A stretch of DNA of 64,000 nucleotides from Arenimonas fontis. GTDB lineage: Bacteria > Pseudomonadota > Gammaproteobacteria > Xanthomonadales > Xanthomonadaceae. The stretch is taken from positions 62,001-126,000 of the forward strand of contig NZ_VUOD01000002.1 in NCBI RefSeq assembly GCF_008386465.1, read 5' to 3'. Below are positions 9,146 through 18,941 of this stretch, piece after piece; position 1 is the stretch's first letter; the number at the start of each line of letters is the position of its first letter. The notes under the pieces were generated by a model that saw only the letters and a program-made list of their open reading frames with translations, had not been told where the DNA came from and searched no databases. The translations under genes and the position numbers were made by a program.

Positions 9146-10726
9146 ATGACCGACGCCAAGCCCGCCAAGCGCAGCGCCATGGACCGATTCCTGGGCATCA
9201 TCGAACGCGGCGGCAACGCCCTGCCGCATCCAGCCACGCTGTTCGCCCTGCTGGCCCTGGCGGTGGTGCTGGCGTCCTGGCTGGCCTCGCTGGCGGGCCT
9301 CAGCGTCGCCCACCCGGCCACCGGCGAGCCGGTCGCTCCGGTCAACCTGCTGAGCATCGAAGGCCTGCACCGGATGCTGACCGGCGCGGTCAGCAACTTC
9401 ACCGGCTTCGCCCCGCTGGGCGTGGTACTGGTGGCCCTGATCGGCATCGGCGTGGCCGAGCACAGCGGCCTGATCGGCGCCTCGCTACGCCTGCTGGTGC
9501 TGTCGGCCCCGCGTTTCCTGCTGACGCCGGTGCTGGTGTTCGCCGGCGTGATGTCGAACATGGCCAGCGAGATCGGCTATGTGCTGCTGGTGCCGTTGGG
9601 CGCGCTGATCTTCATCAGCGCCGGCCGGCACCCGATCCTGGGCATGGCGGCGGTATTCGCCGGCGTTTCCGGCGGCTACTCGGCCAATCTGCTGATCGGC
9701 ACCATCGACCCGCTGCTGGCCGGCCTGTCGCAGGAAGCCGCCCGCATCATCGATCCGGACTACACGGTCAGTCCGCTGGCGAACTGGTACTTCATGATCG
9801 TGTCCACCCCGGTGATCACCCTGCTGGGCTGGTTCGTCACGGAAAAGATCGTCGCCCCGCGTTTCCCCGATACTCCGCCGGCGACGGTGAAGATGGCCGA
9901 CGACGCCAGTCCGGAGGACCAGCGCCTGAGCCCGGCGGAGAAGCGCGGCATGCTCTACGCCCTGGCTGCGGTCGGCCTGTTCACCCTGCTGCTGGTCTGG
10001 GCGGCCTTGCCCCAGGGCAGCCTGCCCGGCGCCGGCTTCCTGCGCGGCGCGGACGGCGACCTGCTGCGCTCGCCCTTCCTCAGCGGCGTGGTGGTGATCA
10101 TCTTCCTGTACGGCGTGATCGCCGGCGTCGCCTTCGGCATCGGCGCCGGCACCATCAGGTCCGACAGCGACGTGATCAAGGGCATGGCCGCCAGCATGAG
10201 CACCCTGGGCGGTTACCTGGTGCTGGTGTTCTTCGCCGCCCAGTTCGTCGCCTTCTTCAACTGGACCCAGCTGGGCCTGATCTTCGCGGTCGAGGGCGCC
10301 GAGTTCCTCAGGACCCTGGGCCTGCCGACCATTCCGCTGTTCGTCTGCTTCATCCTGCTTACCGCCGCCGTCAACCTGTTCATGGGCTCGGCCTCGGCCA
10401 AGTGGGCGCTGATGGCGCCGGTGTTCGTTCCCATGTTCATGCTGCTGGGTTATTCGCCGGAGATGACCCAGGTGGCCTATCGCGTCGGCGACAGCGTGAC
10501 CAACATCATCTCGCCGATGATGAGCTACTTCGCCCTGATCATCGCTTTCTTCCAGCGCTACGAACCCAAGGCCGGCATCGGCACCCTGGTGGCGACCATG
10601 CTGCCTTATTCGCTCGTGTTCCTGCTGGGCTGGAGCGCGATGTTCGGCCTGTGGATCTGGCTGGAACTGCCGATAGGCCCCGACGCGCCGCTGACCTACA
10701 TTCCGGCGGCGCCCGCGGCGGAGTGA
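9146..10726 (+). CDS. AbgT-family transporter (p-aminobenzoyl-glutamate / antimetabolite efflux)
   Basis: A 526-residue inner-membrane transporter with a dozen or so hydrophobic segments. Family marks are the N-terminal [19 protein letters not shown], the [13 protein letters not shown] hairpin, and the C-terminal [21 protein letters not shown] and [15 protein letters not shown] segments. AbgT proteins import p-aminobenzoyl-glutamate or export sulfonamide-like drugs, and sequence alone does not separate the two. AGGGAG precedes ATG 9146 by 9 bases. The gene lies only 3 bases ahead of greB and is probably cotranscribed with it. No abgA/abgB hydrolase genes are nearby, which leans slightly toward the efflux role. 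Confidence 0.88.
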   Translation: MTDAKPAKRSAMDRFLGIIERGGNALPHPATLFALLALAVVLASWLASLAGLSVAHPATGEPVAPVNLLSIEGLHRMLTGAVSNFTGFAPLGVVLVALIGIGVAEHSGLIGASLRLLVLSAPRFLLTPVLVFAGVMSNMASEIGYVLLVPLGALIFISAGRHPILGMAAVFAGVSGGYSANLLIGTIDPLLAGLSQEAARIIDPDYTVSPLANWYFMIVSTPVITLLGWFVTEKIVAPRFPDTPPATVKMADDASPEDQRLSPAEKRGMLYALAAVGLFTLLLVWAALPQGSLPGAGFLRGADGDLLRSPFLSGVVVIIFLYGVIAGVAFGIGAGTIRSDSDVIKGMAASMSTLGGYLVLVFFAAQFVAFFNWTQLGLIFAVEGAEFLRTLGLPTIPLFVCFILLTAAVNLFMGSASAKWALMAPVFVPMFMLLGYSPEMTQVAYRVGDSVTNIISPMMSYFALIIAFFQRYEPKAGIGTLVATMLPYSLVFLLGWSAMFGLWIWLELPIGPDAPLTYIPAAPAAE

Positions 10727-10729
10727 GCC

Positions 10730-11230
10730 ATGGGCCGCTGGCGGCCGCCCGGCGAGAAGTCCACGGCGATCATCACCCGTGCCGGTTTCGAGCGTCTGCG
10801 TGCCGAGCTCGACGAGCTCTGGCGCCGACGCCGGCCGGAGGTGGTCAAGGCACTGGCCGCCGCGGCCGCCGAAGGCGACCGCAGCGAAAACGCCGAATAC
10901 ACCTACCGCAAGAAGCAACTGGCCGAGATCGATCGGCGGGTCCGCTACCTGAGCAAGCGCCTGCAGACGCTGAAGGTAGTGGAGGGCCGTCCGGCCGATC
11001 CGGAGGTCGTCTACTTCGGCGCCCGGATCGAGCTGGAACGCATGAGCGACGGCGAAATCGTACGTTACCGCATCGTCGGCGCCGACGAGGCCGATGCCCG
11101 CGCCGGCCTGATCAGCGTGGACTCGCCCCTGGCCCGGGCGCTGCTGCGCCGCCGCCTGGACGACGAAGTCGAGGCGCAACTGCCGTCCGGACCGGTGCGT
11201 TACATGATCGTCGCCATCGAGTACGACTGA
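10730..11230 (+). CDS. greB: Transcription elongation factor GreB
   Basis: A 166-residue factor that rescues backtracked RNA polymerase by stimulating transcript cleavage. The N-terminal coiled coil (about 15-85) carries the acidic tip [10 protein letters not shown] (48-57), whose D50 and E53 hold the catalytic magnesium. The C-terminal FKBP-like domain includes the [13 protein letters not shown] segment and SPLARALL (family SPIARAL). The N-terminal basic stretch and the 166-residue length fit GreB rather than GreA. GGAG lies 6 bases before the ATG, inside the end of the transporter gene, so the two are likely one transcript. It converges on rimO. Confidence 0.93.
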   Translation: MGRWRPPGEKSTAIITRAGFERLRAELDELWRRRRPEVVKALAAAAAEGDRSENAEYTYRKKQLAEIDRRVRYLSKRLQTLKVVEGRPADPEVVYFGARIELERMSDGEIVRYRIVGADEADARAGLISVDSPLARALLRRRLDDEVEAQLPSGPVRYMIVAIEYD

Positions 11231-11267
11231 GGCGGCAGCCGGCGCCGGCGGCAAGGGTTTGCGCCGG

Positions 11268-12608
11268 TCAGTCCCCGTCGTCCGGGTCGCCGACCAGGCC
11301 GAACAGGTCGTGCTCGTCGCTGCCCATGATCCGCACGTCGCAGAAGTCTCCCGGCTTCAGACCGGCGGCGGCGCCGTCCTGGATCTGTACCAGACCGTCG
11401 ATCTCCGGGGCGTCGGCCATCGAACGGGCGATGGCCAGCTCGCCGTCGATCGCGTCCACCAGACAGCGCTGCACGCTGCCGACCTTGGCTTCCAGCCTGG
11501 CCGCGCTGATCTCTGCCTGCCGCGCCATGAAGCGGGCCAGCCGCTCCTGCTTGACCTGCTCCGGGACCGGGTCGGGCAGCGCATTGGCGGCGGCTCCTTC
11601 CACCGGCGAGTAGGCGAAGGCGCCGACGCGGTCAAGCTGCGCCTCGCCCAGGAAGGCCAGCAGTTCCTCGAACTCCTGCCCGGTCTCGCCGGGAAAGCCG
11701 ACGATGAAGGTGCTGCGGATGGTCAGCTCCGGACAGATCTCCCGCCAGCGGCGGATGCGCTCGAGGGTCCTGTCCACCGCGCCGGGCCGCTTCATCAGCT
11801 TCAGGATGCGCGGACTGGCGTGCTGCAAGGGAATGTCCAGGTAGGGCAGCAGCCTGCCCTCGGCCATCAGCGGGATCACCTCGTCCACGTGCGGATAGGG
11901 GTAGACGTAGTGCAGCCGGACCCAGACGCCCAGTTCGGCCAGTCCTTCGCACAGCGCCTTCAGGCGGGTCTGGTAGCGGCGTTCGCGCCAGCTGCGTTCG
12001 GAGTACTTGAGATCCACGCCGTAGGCGCTGGTGTCCTGGGAGATCACCAGCAGCTCGCGCACGCCGCCGCGGACCAGCCGCTCGGCCTCGCGCAGCACCT
12101 CGTCCACCGGCCGCGAGACCAGGTCGCCGCGCATCGAGGGGATGATGCAGAAGCTGCAGCGGTGATTGCAGCCCTCGGAAATCTTCAGGTAGGCGTAGTG
12201 GCGGGGGGTCAGCTTCAGTCCGTAATCCGGCACCAGGTCCAGGAAGGGGTCGTGTTTCGGCGGCAGGGCCTGGTGCACCGCCGCCATCACCGAGGCGTAA
12301 TCCTGCGGCCCGGTGATGGCCAGCACATCCGGATGGGCCTCGCGGATCTGCTCGGGGCGCTTGCCCAGGCAGCCGGTGACGATGACCTTGCCGTTCTCGG
12401 CCAGGGCTTCGCCGATCGCCTCCAGACTCTCGGCCACCGCCGATTCGATGAAGCCGCAGGTGTTGACCACGACCAGGTCGGCGGCATCGTAGCTGGGCAC
12501 GATGTCGTAACCCTCGACCCGTAGCTGGGTGAGAATGCGTTCGGAATCCACGAGGGCCTTCGGGCAGCCGAGGCTGACGAAACCCACCTTGGGCTGGCTG
12601 GCGGACAT
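11268..12608 (-). CDS. rimO: Ribosomal protein S12 methylthiotransferase RimO
   Basis: A 446-residue radical-SAM enzyme that methylthiolates the conserved aspartate of ribosomal protein S12. The N-terminal UPF0004 domain has the three auxiliary-cluster cysteines (LGCPK near 13-17, NTCGF and TGCLGK). The radical-SAM motif is CNHRCSFC, followed by IIPSMRG, the RimO (not MiaB) version. A C-terminal TRAM-like domain ([13 protein letters not shown], then [12 protein letters not shown]) ends the protein. The start [17 protein letters not shown] matches the family. A perfect TATAAT lies 28 bases upstream. It is a single gene, convergent with greB and divergent from the dienelactone hydrolase gene. 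Confidence 0.96.
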   Translation of the reverse strand: MSASQPKVGFVSLGCPKALVDSERILTQLRVEGYDIVPSYDAADLVVVNTCGFIESAVAESLEAIGEALAENGKVIVTGCLGKRPEQIREAHPDVLAITGPQDYASVMAAVHQALPPKHDPFLDLVPDYGLKLTPRHYAYLKISEGCNHRCSFCIIPSMRGDLVSRPVDEVLREAERLVRGGVRELLVISQDTSAYGVDLKYSERSWRERRYQTRLKALCEGLAELGVWVRLHYVYPYPHVDEVIPLMAEGRLLPYLDIPLQHASPRILKLMKRPGAVDRTLERIRRWREICPELTIRSTFIVGFPGETGQEFEELLAFLGEAQLDRVGAFAYSPVEGAAANALPDPVPEQVKQERLARFMARQAEISAARLEAKVGSVQRCLVDAIDGELAIARSMADAPEIDGLVQIQDGAAAGLKPGDFCDVRIMGSDEHDLFGLVGDPDDGD

Positions 12609-12635
12609 GGCGGCGCGGGCACGGGAGGGGCGCGG

Positions 12636-12641
12636 ATTATA
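12636..12641 (-). promoter_or_regulatory. -10 element (TATAAT) of rimO
   Basis: A perfect TATAAT on the minus strand, 28 bases before the rimO ATG, with downstream bases CCGCGCC. No good -35 hexamer is seen 16-18 bases upstream, where the sequence is almost pure G+C. Confidence 0.55.
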
Positions 12642-12705
12642 GCCTCCCGGGCCGGGCCAGCCGGTGTAGGCTAGTTGCCGCGCGACCTGCAGGGGAGGAT
12701 TGCCG

Positions 12706-13368
12706 ATGGGCCAGTCTATCTCGCTCAACACCCGCCACGGCCGCATTTCCGGCTGGATCGCCCGGCCGCACATCGCTCCCCGGGGCGCCCTGGTGCTGGT
12801 GCACGAAGTGTTCGGCCTGACCCCGCACATGCGCCAGACCGCCGACCGCTTCGCCAACTATGGCTACGTCACCCTCGCGCCCGCCCTGTTCGACCGGGTT
12901 CACCCCGGCACGGTGCTCGAATACGACGAGGCCGGCCTGGCCCGGGGCCGGCAGATCGTCGAGGAGCTGGGTTTCAACGGCGCCCTGGACGGGGTACGCG
13001 GCGCCTACGACTACCTCGAGGCCGACCACCGGGTCGCCGTGGTCGGCTATTGCTGGGGCGGCACCGTCGCCTACCTGGCCAATGCCCGCATGGGCATCCC
13101 CGCGGTCAGTTACTACGGTGCCCGCACCGTGCCCTTCCTCGGCGAGCGGCCGAAGGCGCCTCTGCTGCTGCACTTCGGCGCCGAGGACCCGCTGATTCCG
13201 CCCGACGACGTGGAGAAGCACCGCGAGGCGCTCTCGGGGGCCGAAATCCACGTCTGGCCGGGCGCCGGCCATGGCTTTTCCTGCTCGGCCCGACCGGATT
13301 TCCATGCCGAAAGCGACCGCCTGGCCATGGAACGCACCCTGATGTTCCTGCAGAAGGTGTTGCGCTGA
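12706..13368 (+). CDS. Dienelactone hydrolase family protein
   Basis: A 220-residue alpha/beta hydrolase of the dienelactone hydrolase (carboxymethylenebutenolidase) family. The Cys-Asp-His triad is visible: C116 in VGYCWGG, D161 in FGAEDPLIP and H189 in GAGHGF. E34 in LVHEVFGL is the glutamate that pairs with the nucleophile in the family. The SD AGGGGAGGA ends 6 bases before ATG 12706; an in-frame TTG at 12700 is too close to it. It lies 1 base ahead of the HIT gene. The true substrate is unlikely to be a chlorocatechol product, since no catechol pathway genes are present; many such proteins remain uncharacterised. Confidence 0.9.
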   Translation: MGQSISLNTRHGRISGWIARPHIAPRGALVLVHEVFGLTPHMRQTADRFANYGYVTLAPALFDRVHPGTVLEYDEAGLARGRQIVEELGFNGALDGVRGAYDYLEADHRVAVVGYCWGGTVAYLANARMGIPAVSYYGARTVPFLGERPKAPLLLHFGAEDPLIPPDDVEKHREALSGAEIHVWPGAGHGFSCSARPDFHAESDRLAMERTLMFLQKVLR

Positions 13369-13369
13369 C

Positions 13370-13813
13370 GTGCCCGCCGCCTTCGAACCGGACCCGCGCC
13401 TGGCCGCGGACAGCCTGCTGGTCGCCGAGGGCCCGCTGTCGCAGCTGCGGCTGATGGACGACGCCCGCTTCCCCTGGCTGCTGCTGCTGCCGCGGGTCGC
13501 CGGCGTCGAGAACTGGGTGGACCTGGACGGCGCCAGCCAGCGCCTGCTGCTGGCCGAGATCAACCAGGCCAGCGACCTGCTGCGGGCGGTGTCCGGCCTG
13601 GGCAAGCTCAACATCGGCCAGCTGGGCAACGTGGTGCGGCAGCTGCACGTGCACGTGGTCGCCCGCCGGGAGGGCGACGCCGCCTGGCCCGGGCCGGTAT
13701 GGGGCAGCGGCCCGCGCCAGCCCTACCCGGCCGATCGGCGCGAGGCCCTGCTGTGGGCGCTGCGGCAGCGCCTGGGTGGCCAGGAACCCGTCCGCATGCC
13801 GGAGACGGGCTGA
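13370..13813 (+). CDS. HIT-family hydrolase (Ap4A/histidine triad protein)
   Basis: A 147-residue protein of the histidine triad superfamily, which hydrolyses dinucleoside polyphosphates or nucleotidyl conjugates. The triad region reads NVVRQLHVHVVARR: the last two histidines are present and the first position is glutamine, as is usual in the short proteobacterial branch ending in a WPGPVWG motif (also present). It starts with GTG at 13370, one base after the preceding stop, and is probably coupled to the dienelactone hydrolase gene. The C-terminal 40 residues, rich in Arg and Leu, form the usual tail helix. The specific substrate is not visible. Confidence 0.86.
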   Translation: MPAAFEPDPRLAADSLLVAEGPLSQLRLMDDARFPWLLLLPRVAGVENWVDLDGASQRLLLAEINQASDLLRAVSGLGKLNIGQLGNVVRQLHVHVVARREGDAAWPGPVWGSGPRQPYPADRREALLWALRQRLGGQEPVRMPETG

Positions 13814-13894
13814 GAGCCGGCCCCGGGACGCCGGCGAGCCCGCCGGCACACCAGCGGCCTGCAGAAGGACGGCATGGAGCCGGGCGGCACCTGC

Positions 13895-14461
<567 letters not shown>

Positions 14462-14496
14462 GCTCGGGAAGGTCCAGGCGTGGGACGGAAGCGGCG

Positions 14497-14502
14497 ATTC
14501 TA
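14497..14502 (-). promoter_or_regulatory. Putative -10 element of dcd
   Basis: TAGAAT on the minus strand 35 bases before the dcd ATG, in the same GGC-TAGAAT-CGCCG context seen before fdxA. No clear -35. It lies downstream of the apbC stop, so dcd could be transcribed separately. Confidence 0.45.
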
Positions 14503-14513
14503 GCCGGACCGGC

Positions 14514-15599
14514 TCAGCTGTTGCTGAGCACGATGTTGGGCAGGCCGATGGCCTTGTTGCGCGCCTGCAGCGACAGCCGGGCCGCCGCCCGCCGGGCCAT
14601 CAGCCGGTAGGCCGCGGCCAGGGACGAACCCGGCTCGGCTGCCACCGTGGGCGCCCCGGAATCGGCCTGCTCGCGGATGTGGATGTCCAGCGGCAGCGAG
14701 GCCAGCAGCGGCACCCCGTATTGCGCCGCCATGCGCTCGCCACCGCCGGCGCCGAACACGTGCTCGGCGTGCCCGCAGTTCGGGCACACGTGCACGGCCA
14801 TGTTCTCGACGATGCCCAGTACCGGCACCTGCACCTTGTTGAACATCTGCAGGGCCTTGCGCGCATCGAGGGTGGCGATTTCCTGCGGCGTGGTGACGAT
14901 GACCGCGCCGGAGACCGGGATGCGCTGGGCCAGGGTCAGCTGGATGTCGCCGGTGCCCGGCGGCAGGTCGATGACCAGGTAATCCAGGCCTTCCCAGCGG
15001 GTGTCCCCCAGCAGTTGCTGCAGGGCCTGGGTGACCATCGGGCCGCGCCAGATCATCGGCGTGTCCTCGCCGACCAGCAGGCCAATGGACATGGCCTGCA
15101 GGCCATGACCGATCTTCGGGGTGATGGACTTGCCGTCAGGGCTGTCCGGCCGGCCTTCCAGGCCCAGCATCCTGGGGATGGAGGGACCGTAGATGTCGGC
15201 GTCCAGCACGCCGACCCGGGCGCCCTCGGCCTGCAGGGCCAGGGCCAGGTTCACGGCGGTGGTGGACTTGCCGACACCGCCCTTGCCCGAGGCCACGGCG
15301 ATGATGTTCTTGACCTGCGGCAGGGGCGTGAGCTCGCCCTGTACCTTGTGCGAGAGCATACGCGAGGACACCGCGACAGTGACCCTGGCCACGCCCGGCA
15401 CGGCCAGGGCGCGCCGGCGGATCTCCCCGGCCAGGACCTCGTGCCAGCCGGCAGCCGGATAGTCCAAACGAACCTCGATGGCCACGGCCTCGCCGTCCAC
15501 GCCGATGCCACGCAGCGCGCCGGTGTCGGCCAGGGGCCGCTCGAGATGGGGATCCTGCAGGTCGGCCAGCGCCGCCCGCACGGTGTTTTCCAGGGACAT
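14514..15599 (-). CDS. apbC: ApbC/Mrp iron-sulfur cluster carrier ATPase
   Basis: A 361-residue P-loop ATPase that carries and transfers [4Fe-4S] clusters. The N-terminal MIP18/DUF59 domain spans about 1-80. The deviant Walker A is [11 protein letters not shown] near 105-115, followed by [10 protein letters not shown]. Switch II is IDLPPGTGD, and the cluster-binding CxxC is VCPNCGH. An SD (GAGGAG) stands 7 bases before ATG 15599 but 1 base before the in-frame ATG at 15605, so the inner ATG is the better start. It is divergent from metG, as in Pseudomonas, and is followed by dcd. Confidence 0.94.
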   Translation of the reverse strand: MSLENTVRAALADLQDPHLERPLADTGALRGIGVDGEAVAIEVRLDYPAAGWHEVLAGEIRRRALAVPGVARVTVAVSSRMLSHKVQGELTPLPQVKNIIAVASGKGGVGKSTTAVNLALALQAEGARVGVLDADIYGPSIPRMLGLEGRPDSPDGKSITPKIGHGLQAMSIGLLVGEDTPMIWRGPMVTQALQQLLGDTRWEGLDYLVIDLPPGTGDIQLTLAQRIPVSGAVIVTTPQEIATLDARKALQMFNKVQVPVLGIVENMAVHVCPNCGHAEHVFGAGGGERMAAQYGVPLLASLPLDIHIREQADSGAPTVAAEPGSSLAAAYRLMARRAAARLSLQARNKAIGLPNIVLSNS

Positions 15600-15637
15600 T
15601 GCCATACTCCTCGGCCGGATGCGGCCTGCCGGCACCG

Positions 15638-15643
15638 ATTCTA
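15638..15643 (-). promoter_or_regulatory. Putative -10 element of apbC
   Basis: TAGAAT on the minus strand, 38 bases before ATG 15599, followed by CGGTGCC. No clear -35. It lies back-to-back with the metG promoter at 15677-15685. Confidence 0.42.
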
Positions 15644-15676
15644 CCGGCCCCGGGCCCCCGGCCGGCGGCGCGGACA

Positions 15677-15685
15677 TGGGATAAT
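15677..15685 (+). promoter_or_regulatory. Extended -10 promoter of metG
   Basis: TGG followed by GATAAT is an extended -10 (TGn-NATAAT), 27 bases before the metG ATG. It has no -35 in its GC-rich upstream region, which fits a promoter relying on the extended element. Confidence 0.55.
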
Positions 15686-15712
15686 GCCGCCTCCTTGATT
15701 CCGGTCAGAAAG

Positions 15713-17803
15713 ATGCCGCAACCCCGCCCTGCCCTGGTCACCACCGCCCTGCCCTACGCCAACGGTCCGCTGCACCTGGGCCACCTGGTCGGCTACGTTC
15801 AGGCCGACGTCTGGGTACGGGCCCGGCGCATGGCCGGCGGCGAGGTCCATTTCGTCTGTGCGGACGATGCCCACGGCACGCCGATCATGCTGGCGGCGGA
15901 AAGGGCCGGCATGGCCCCGGAAGACTTCATCCGCGGCATCCAGGCCGGGCACGAGGCCGACTTCAAGGCATTCTCGGTCGAATTCGACCACTATCACTCG
16001 ACCCACAGCGATGAGAACCGCGAGCTCGCCTCGCTGATCTATACCCGGCTGCGCGACGGCACGCACGGACCGAAGGCCATCGCCGTGCGTTCGATCCAGC
16101 AGTTGTACGACCCGGTCCGGCAGATGTTCCTGCCCGACCGCTACATCAAGGGCGAGTGTCCGAACTGCGGTGCCGCCGACCAGTACGGCGACAACTGCGA
16201 GGTCTGCGGCAAGGCCTACTCGCCCACCGAGCTGAAGAACCCGCGCTCGGTGGTCTCCGGCGCCAGCCCCGAGCTACGCGATTCCGAGCACTACTTCTTC
16301 GAGCTGGGCCGTTTCGAGGACTTCCTGCGCAGGTGGCTGGCCGGCGAGGTGGCGCATCCGGCGGTGAAGGCCAAGCTGGCCGAGTGGCTGGAGGGCGGCC
16401 TGCGCGACTGGGACATCAGCCGCGACGCGCCCTATTTCGGCTTCCCGATCCCGGACGCGCCGGGCAAGTTCTTTTACGTCTGGCTGGACGCGCCGATCGG
16501 CTACCTGGCTTCGTTCAAGGCCTGGTGCGCACGCCGCGGCCTTGATTTCGCCGCCTTTACCGATGAAGCCCGCAACCGCTCCGGCGAGACCGAGATGCAC
16601 CACTTCATCGGCAAGGACATCATCAACTTCCATGGTCTGTTCTGGCCGGCCATGCTGCACGGCGCCGGCCTGCGCCCGCCGACCGCGCTGCACGTCAACG
16701 GCTACCTCACCGTCAACGGCGCCAAGATGAGCAAGTCGCGCGGCACCTTCATCATGGCCCGCACCTACATGGAAGCGGGCCTGGACCCGGAGGCGCTGCG
16801 CTACTACTTCGCCGCCAAGACCGGCGCCGGCATCGTCGACCTCGATCTCAATCTGGACGACTTCGTCGCCCGGGTGAACAGCGATCTGGTCGGCAAGTTC
16901 GTCAACATCGCCAGCCGCTGCGCCGGTTTCATCGGCAAGCGCTTCGACGGCCGCCTGGCGGAGGCATTGCCGGAGCCGGAGATGCAGGCCCGCTTCGCCG
17001 CCGCCCTGGACGACATCGCCGCCAGCTACGCCCGCGACGAGTACGGCCAGGCGATCCGCCAACTCATGGCCCTGGCCGACGAGGCCAACCGCTACATCGA
17101 CGAACGCAAACCCTGGGTCATCGCCCGGCAGGAAGGCGCCGAGGCCGAGCTGCAGGCGGTCTGCAGCCAGGGCCTGAACCTGTTCCGTGTGCTGGCCGCC
17201 GGCCTCAAGCCGGTACTGCCGGCGCTGGCCGAGAAGGCCGAGGGCTTCCTGCGCGCGCCGGTGCGGCGCTGGGAAGACGCCAAGCAGCCGCTGTTGGGCC
17301 ACCGCATCGATGCCTTCCAGCCCCTGATGACCCGAATCGATCCCAGGCAGATCCAGGCCATGACCGACGCCAGCAAGGAAGACCTCAAGCCCGCCGAAGC
17401 CGAAGCCGCCAAGGCGGCCGACATGCCCGCCGCGGAAAAGAAGGCGGCCGCTGGCGATGCCGCCACGGTGCAGCACGTCGGCATCGAGGACTTCGCCAAG
17501 CTCGACCTGCGCATCGGCAAGGTGCTGGAGTGCGGCTTCGTCGAGGGCTCGGACAAGCTGCTGCGCTTCCTGCTCGACGCCGGCGAGCTCGGCCAGCGGC
17601 AGATATTCAGCGGCATCCGCGCCAGCTACGGCGAGCCGGAGAAGCTGGTCGGCCGGCACGTGGTGTTCATCGCCAACCTGGCCCCGCGCAAGATGCGCTT
17701 CGGTGTGTCCGAGGGCATGATCCTCTCGGCCGGCTTCGACGGCGGGTCCCTGGCCCTGCTGGGCGTGGACGAGGGCGCGCAGGCCGGCATGCCCGTGAGG
17801 TAG
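15713..17803 (+). CDS. metG: Methionyl-tRNA synthetase
   Basis: A 696-residue class I synthetase that charges tRNA-Met. The HIGH-type motif is HLGH (21-24) and the KMSKS loop is at 338-342. A zinc knuckle with CPNC and CEVC lies at about 149-165. The DALR-type anticodon domain follows (WVIARQEG near 470). The C-terminal tRNA-binding OB-fold, from about 583 (DFAKLDLRIGKVL), makes it the long dimeric form. A Lys/Ala-rich linker (about 555-580) joins the two parts. The ATG at 15713 gives the standard start MPQPRPALVTTALPYANGP. Only 6 bases separate its stop from rsxA, so metG-rsxA-rsxB look cotranscribed. Confidence 0.97.
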   Translation: MPQPRPALVTTALPYANGPLHLGHLVGYVQADVWVRARRMAGGEVHFVCADDAHGTPIMLAAERAGMAPEDFIRGIQAGHEADFKAFSVEFDHYHSTHSDENRELASLIYTRLRDGTHGPKAIAVRSIQQLYDPVRQMFLPDRYIKGECPNCGAADQYGDNCEVCGKAYSPTELKNPRSVVSGASPELRDSEHYFFELGRFEDFLRRWLAGEVAHPAVKAKLAEWLEGGLRDWDISRDAPYFGFPIPDAPGKFFYVWLDAPIGYLASFKAWCARRGLDFAAFTDEARNRSGETEMHHFIGKDIINFHGLFWPAMLHGAGLRPPTALHVNGYLTVNGAKMSKSRGTFIMARTYMEAGLDPEALRYYFAAKTGAGIVDLDLNLDDFVARVNSDLVGKFVNIASRCAGFIGKRFDGRLAEALPEPEMQARFAAALDDIAASYARDEYGQAIRQLMALADEANRYIDERKPWVIARQEGAEAELQAVCSQGLNLFRVLAAGLKPVLPALAEKAEGFLRAPVRRWEDAKQPLLGHRIDAFQPLMTRIDPRQIQAMTDASKEDLKPAEAEAAKAADMPAAEKKAAAGDAATVQHVGIEDFAKLDLRIGKVLECGFVEGSDKLLRFLLDAGELGQRQIFSGIRASYGEPEKLVGRHVVFIANLAPRKMRFGVSEGMILSAGFDGGSLALLGVDEGAQAGMPVR

Positions 17804-17809
17804 GCCGCG

Positions 17810-18394
17810 ATGCTCGACGAAATCGCCCTGCTGTTGGTCGGCGCGGCCTTCGTCAACAACTTCGTGCTGGTGAAGTTCCTGGGGCTGTGCCCCTTCATGG
17901 GCGTCTCGCGCAGGCTGGACGCCGCCTACGGCATGGCGCTGGCGACCGGCTTCGTGCTCACGCTGTCGTCTGCCCTGGCTTGGGCCGTGCACCACTGGCT
18001 GTTGCTGCCGCTGGGCCTGGAGTACCTGCGCACCCTCGGTTTCATCCTGGTGATCGCGGCGGTGGTGCAGTTCACCGAGTTGGTGCTGCACAAGCAGAGT
18101 CCGCGGCTTTACCGCGTGCTGGGCCTCTACCTGCCGCTGATAACCACCAACTGCGCCGTACTGGGGGTGGCGCTGCTGAACGTGCAGGCCCGGCGCGGAC
18201 TCTTCGAGGCGGTGCTGTACGGCTTCGGCGCCGCCCTCGGCTTCGGCCTGGTGCTGGTACTGTTCGCGGCCATGCGCGAGCGGCTGGAAACCGCCGACGT
18301 GCCTGCCGCCTGGCGCGGCGCGCCGGTGGCGCTGGCGACAGCCGCGCTGATGTCGCTGGCCTTCATGGGCTTCGCCGGCATGGTCCCGGCCTGA
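17810..18394 (+). CDS. rsxA: RsxA/RnfA membrane subunit of Rnf-type electron transfer complex
   Basis: A 194-residue integral membrane protein with six predicted spans, matching RsxA/RnfA almost throughout ([18 protein letters not shown] near the start). The conserved cysteines in LGLCPF and TTNCAVLG are those that, in solved Rnf complexes, hold a membrane iron-sulfur centre shared with the homologous subunit RnfE. GAGG stands 9 bases before the ATG. It follows metG and is one base ahead of rsxB. The remaining partners rsxC, D, G and E are not found downstream: the next gene runs on the other strand. Confidence 0.93.
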   Translation: MLDEIALLLVGAAFVNNFVLVKFLGLCPFMGVSRRLDAAYGMALATGFVLTLSSALAWAVHHWLLLPLGLEYLRTLGFILVIAAVVQFTELVLHKQSPRLYRVLGLYLPLITTNCAVLGVALLNVQARRGLFEAVLYGFGAALGFGLVLVLFAAMRERLETADVPAAWRGAPVALATAALMSLAFMGFAGMVPA

Positions 18395-18395
18395 G

Positions 18396-18941
18396 ATGGC
18401 CACCGCCCTGCTCGCCCTGGGCCTGCTGGCGGCCGCGCTGGGTGCCTTGCTCGGCTGGGCGGCGGTGCGGTTCCGGGTCGGGGCCGACCCCATGGTGGAA
18501 CGCATCGACCGGCTGCTGCCGCAGACCCAGTGCGGCCAGTGCGGCTACCCAGGCTGCCGGCCCTACGCCGAGGCCATCGCCAGGGGCGAGGCCGACATCA
18601 ACCAGTGCCCTCCCGGCGGCGAGGCCGGCGTGCGCGCCCTGGCCGAGCTGCTGGGCCGCGAGCCCAAACCGCTCAACCCGGACAACGGCGAGGCAAAGCC
18701 CGCCCTGGTGGCGCTGATCGTCGAGGAGGATTGCATCGGCTGCACCAAGTGCATCCAGGCCTGCCCGGTGGACGCGATCGTCGGCGCGCCCAGGCTGATG
18801 CACACCGTAATCCCTGCGCTCTGCACCGGTTGCGAGCTGTGCCTGCCACCCTGCCCGGTGGACTGCATCGTGATGGTGCCGCCGGCGCCGAAGCCGAGCC
18901 GGCCGGCCTGGCCGGCGCCTCAGAGCCGCTCGACCGTGTAG
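18396..18941 (+). CDS. rsxB: RsxB/RnfB iron-sulfur subunit
   Basis: A 181-residue protein with an N-terminal membrane anchor (1-26) and three predicted [4Fe-4S] sites. These are a PGC-type site (CGQCGYPGC and a later cysteine, about 45-70) and two ferredoxin sites ([12 protein letters not shown] and [12 protein letters not shown]). In the Rnf/Rsx complex RnfB passes electrons from soluble donors toward the membrane subunits. The last 20 residues are Pro/Ser-rich. Its 3' end overlaps the convergent TraB-family gene by 22 bases. No further Rnf genes follow, so an A+B pair is all that is seen here. The E. coli function of the complex is to switch off SoxR; that role here is inference. Confidence 0.93.
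   Translation: MATALLALGLLAAALGALLGWAAVRFRVGADPMVERIDRLLPQTQCGQCGYPGCRPYAEAIARGEADINQCPPGGEAGVRALAELLGREPKPLNPDNGEAKPALVALIVEEDCIGCTKCIQACPVDAIVGAPRLMHTVIPALCTGCELCLPPCPVDCIVMVPPAPKPSRPAWPAPQSRSTV

Noticed and set aside
13830-13847. Intrinsic terminator between the HIT gene and dcd
   Set aside because: A 7-bp GC hairpin exists but has no T-run, and such hairpins are common in this sequence.
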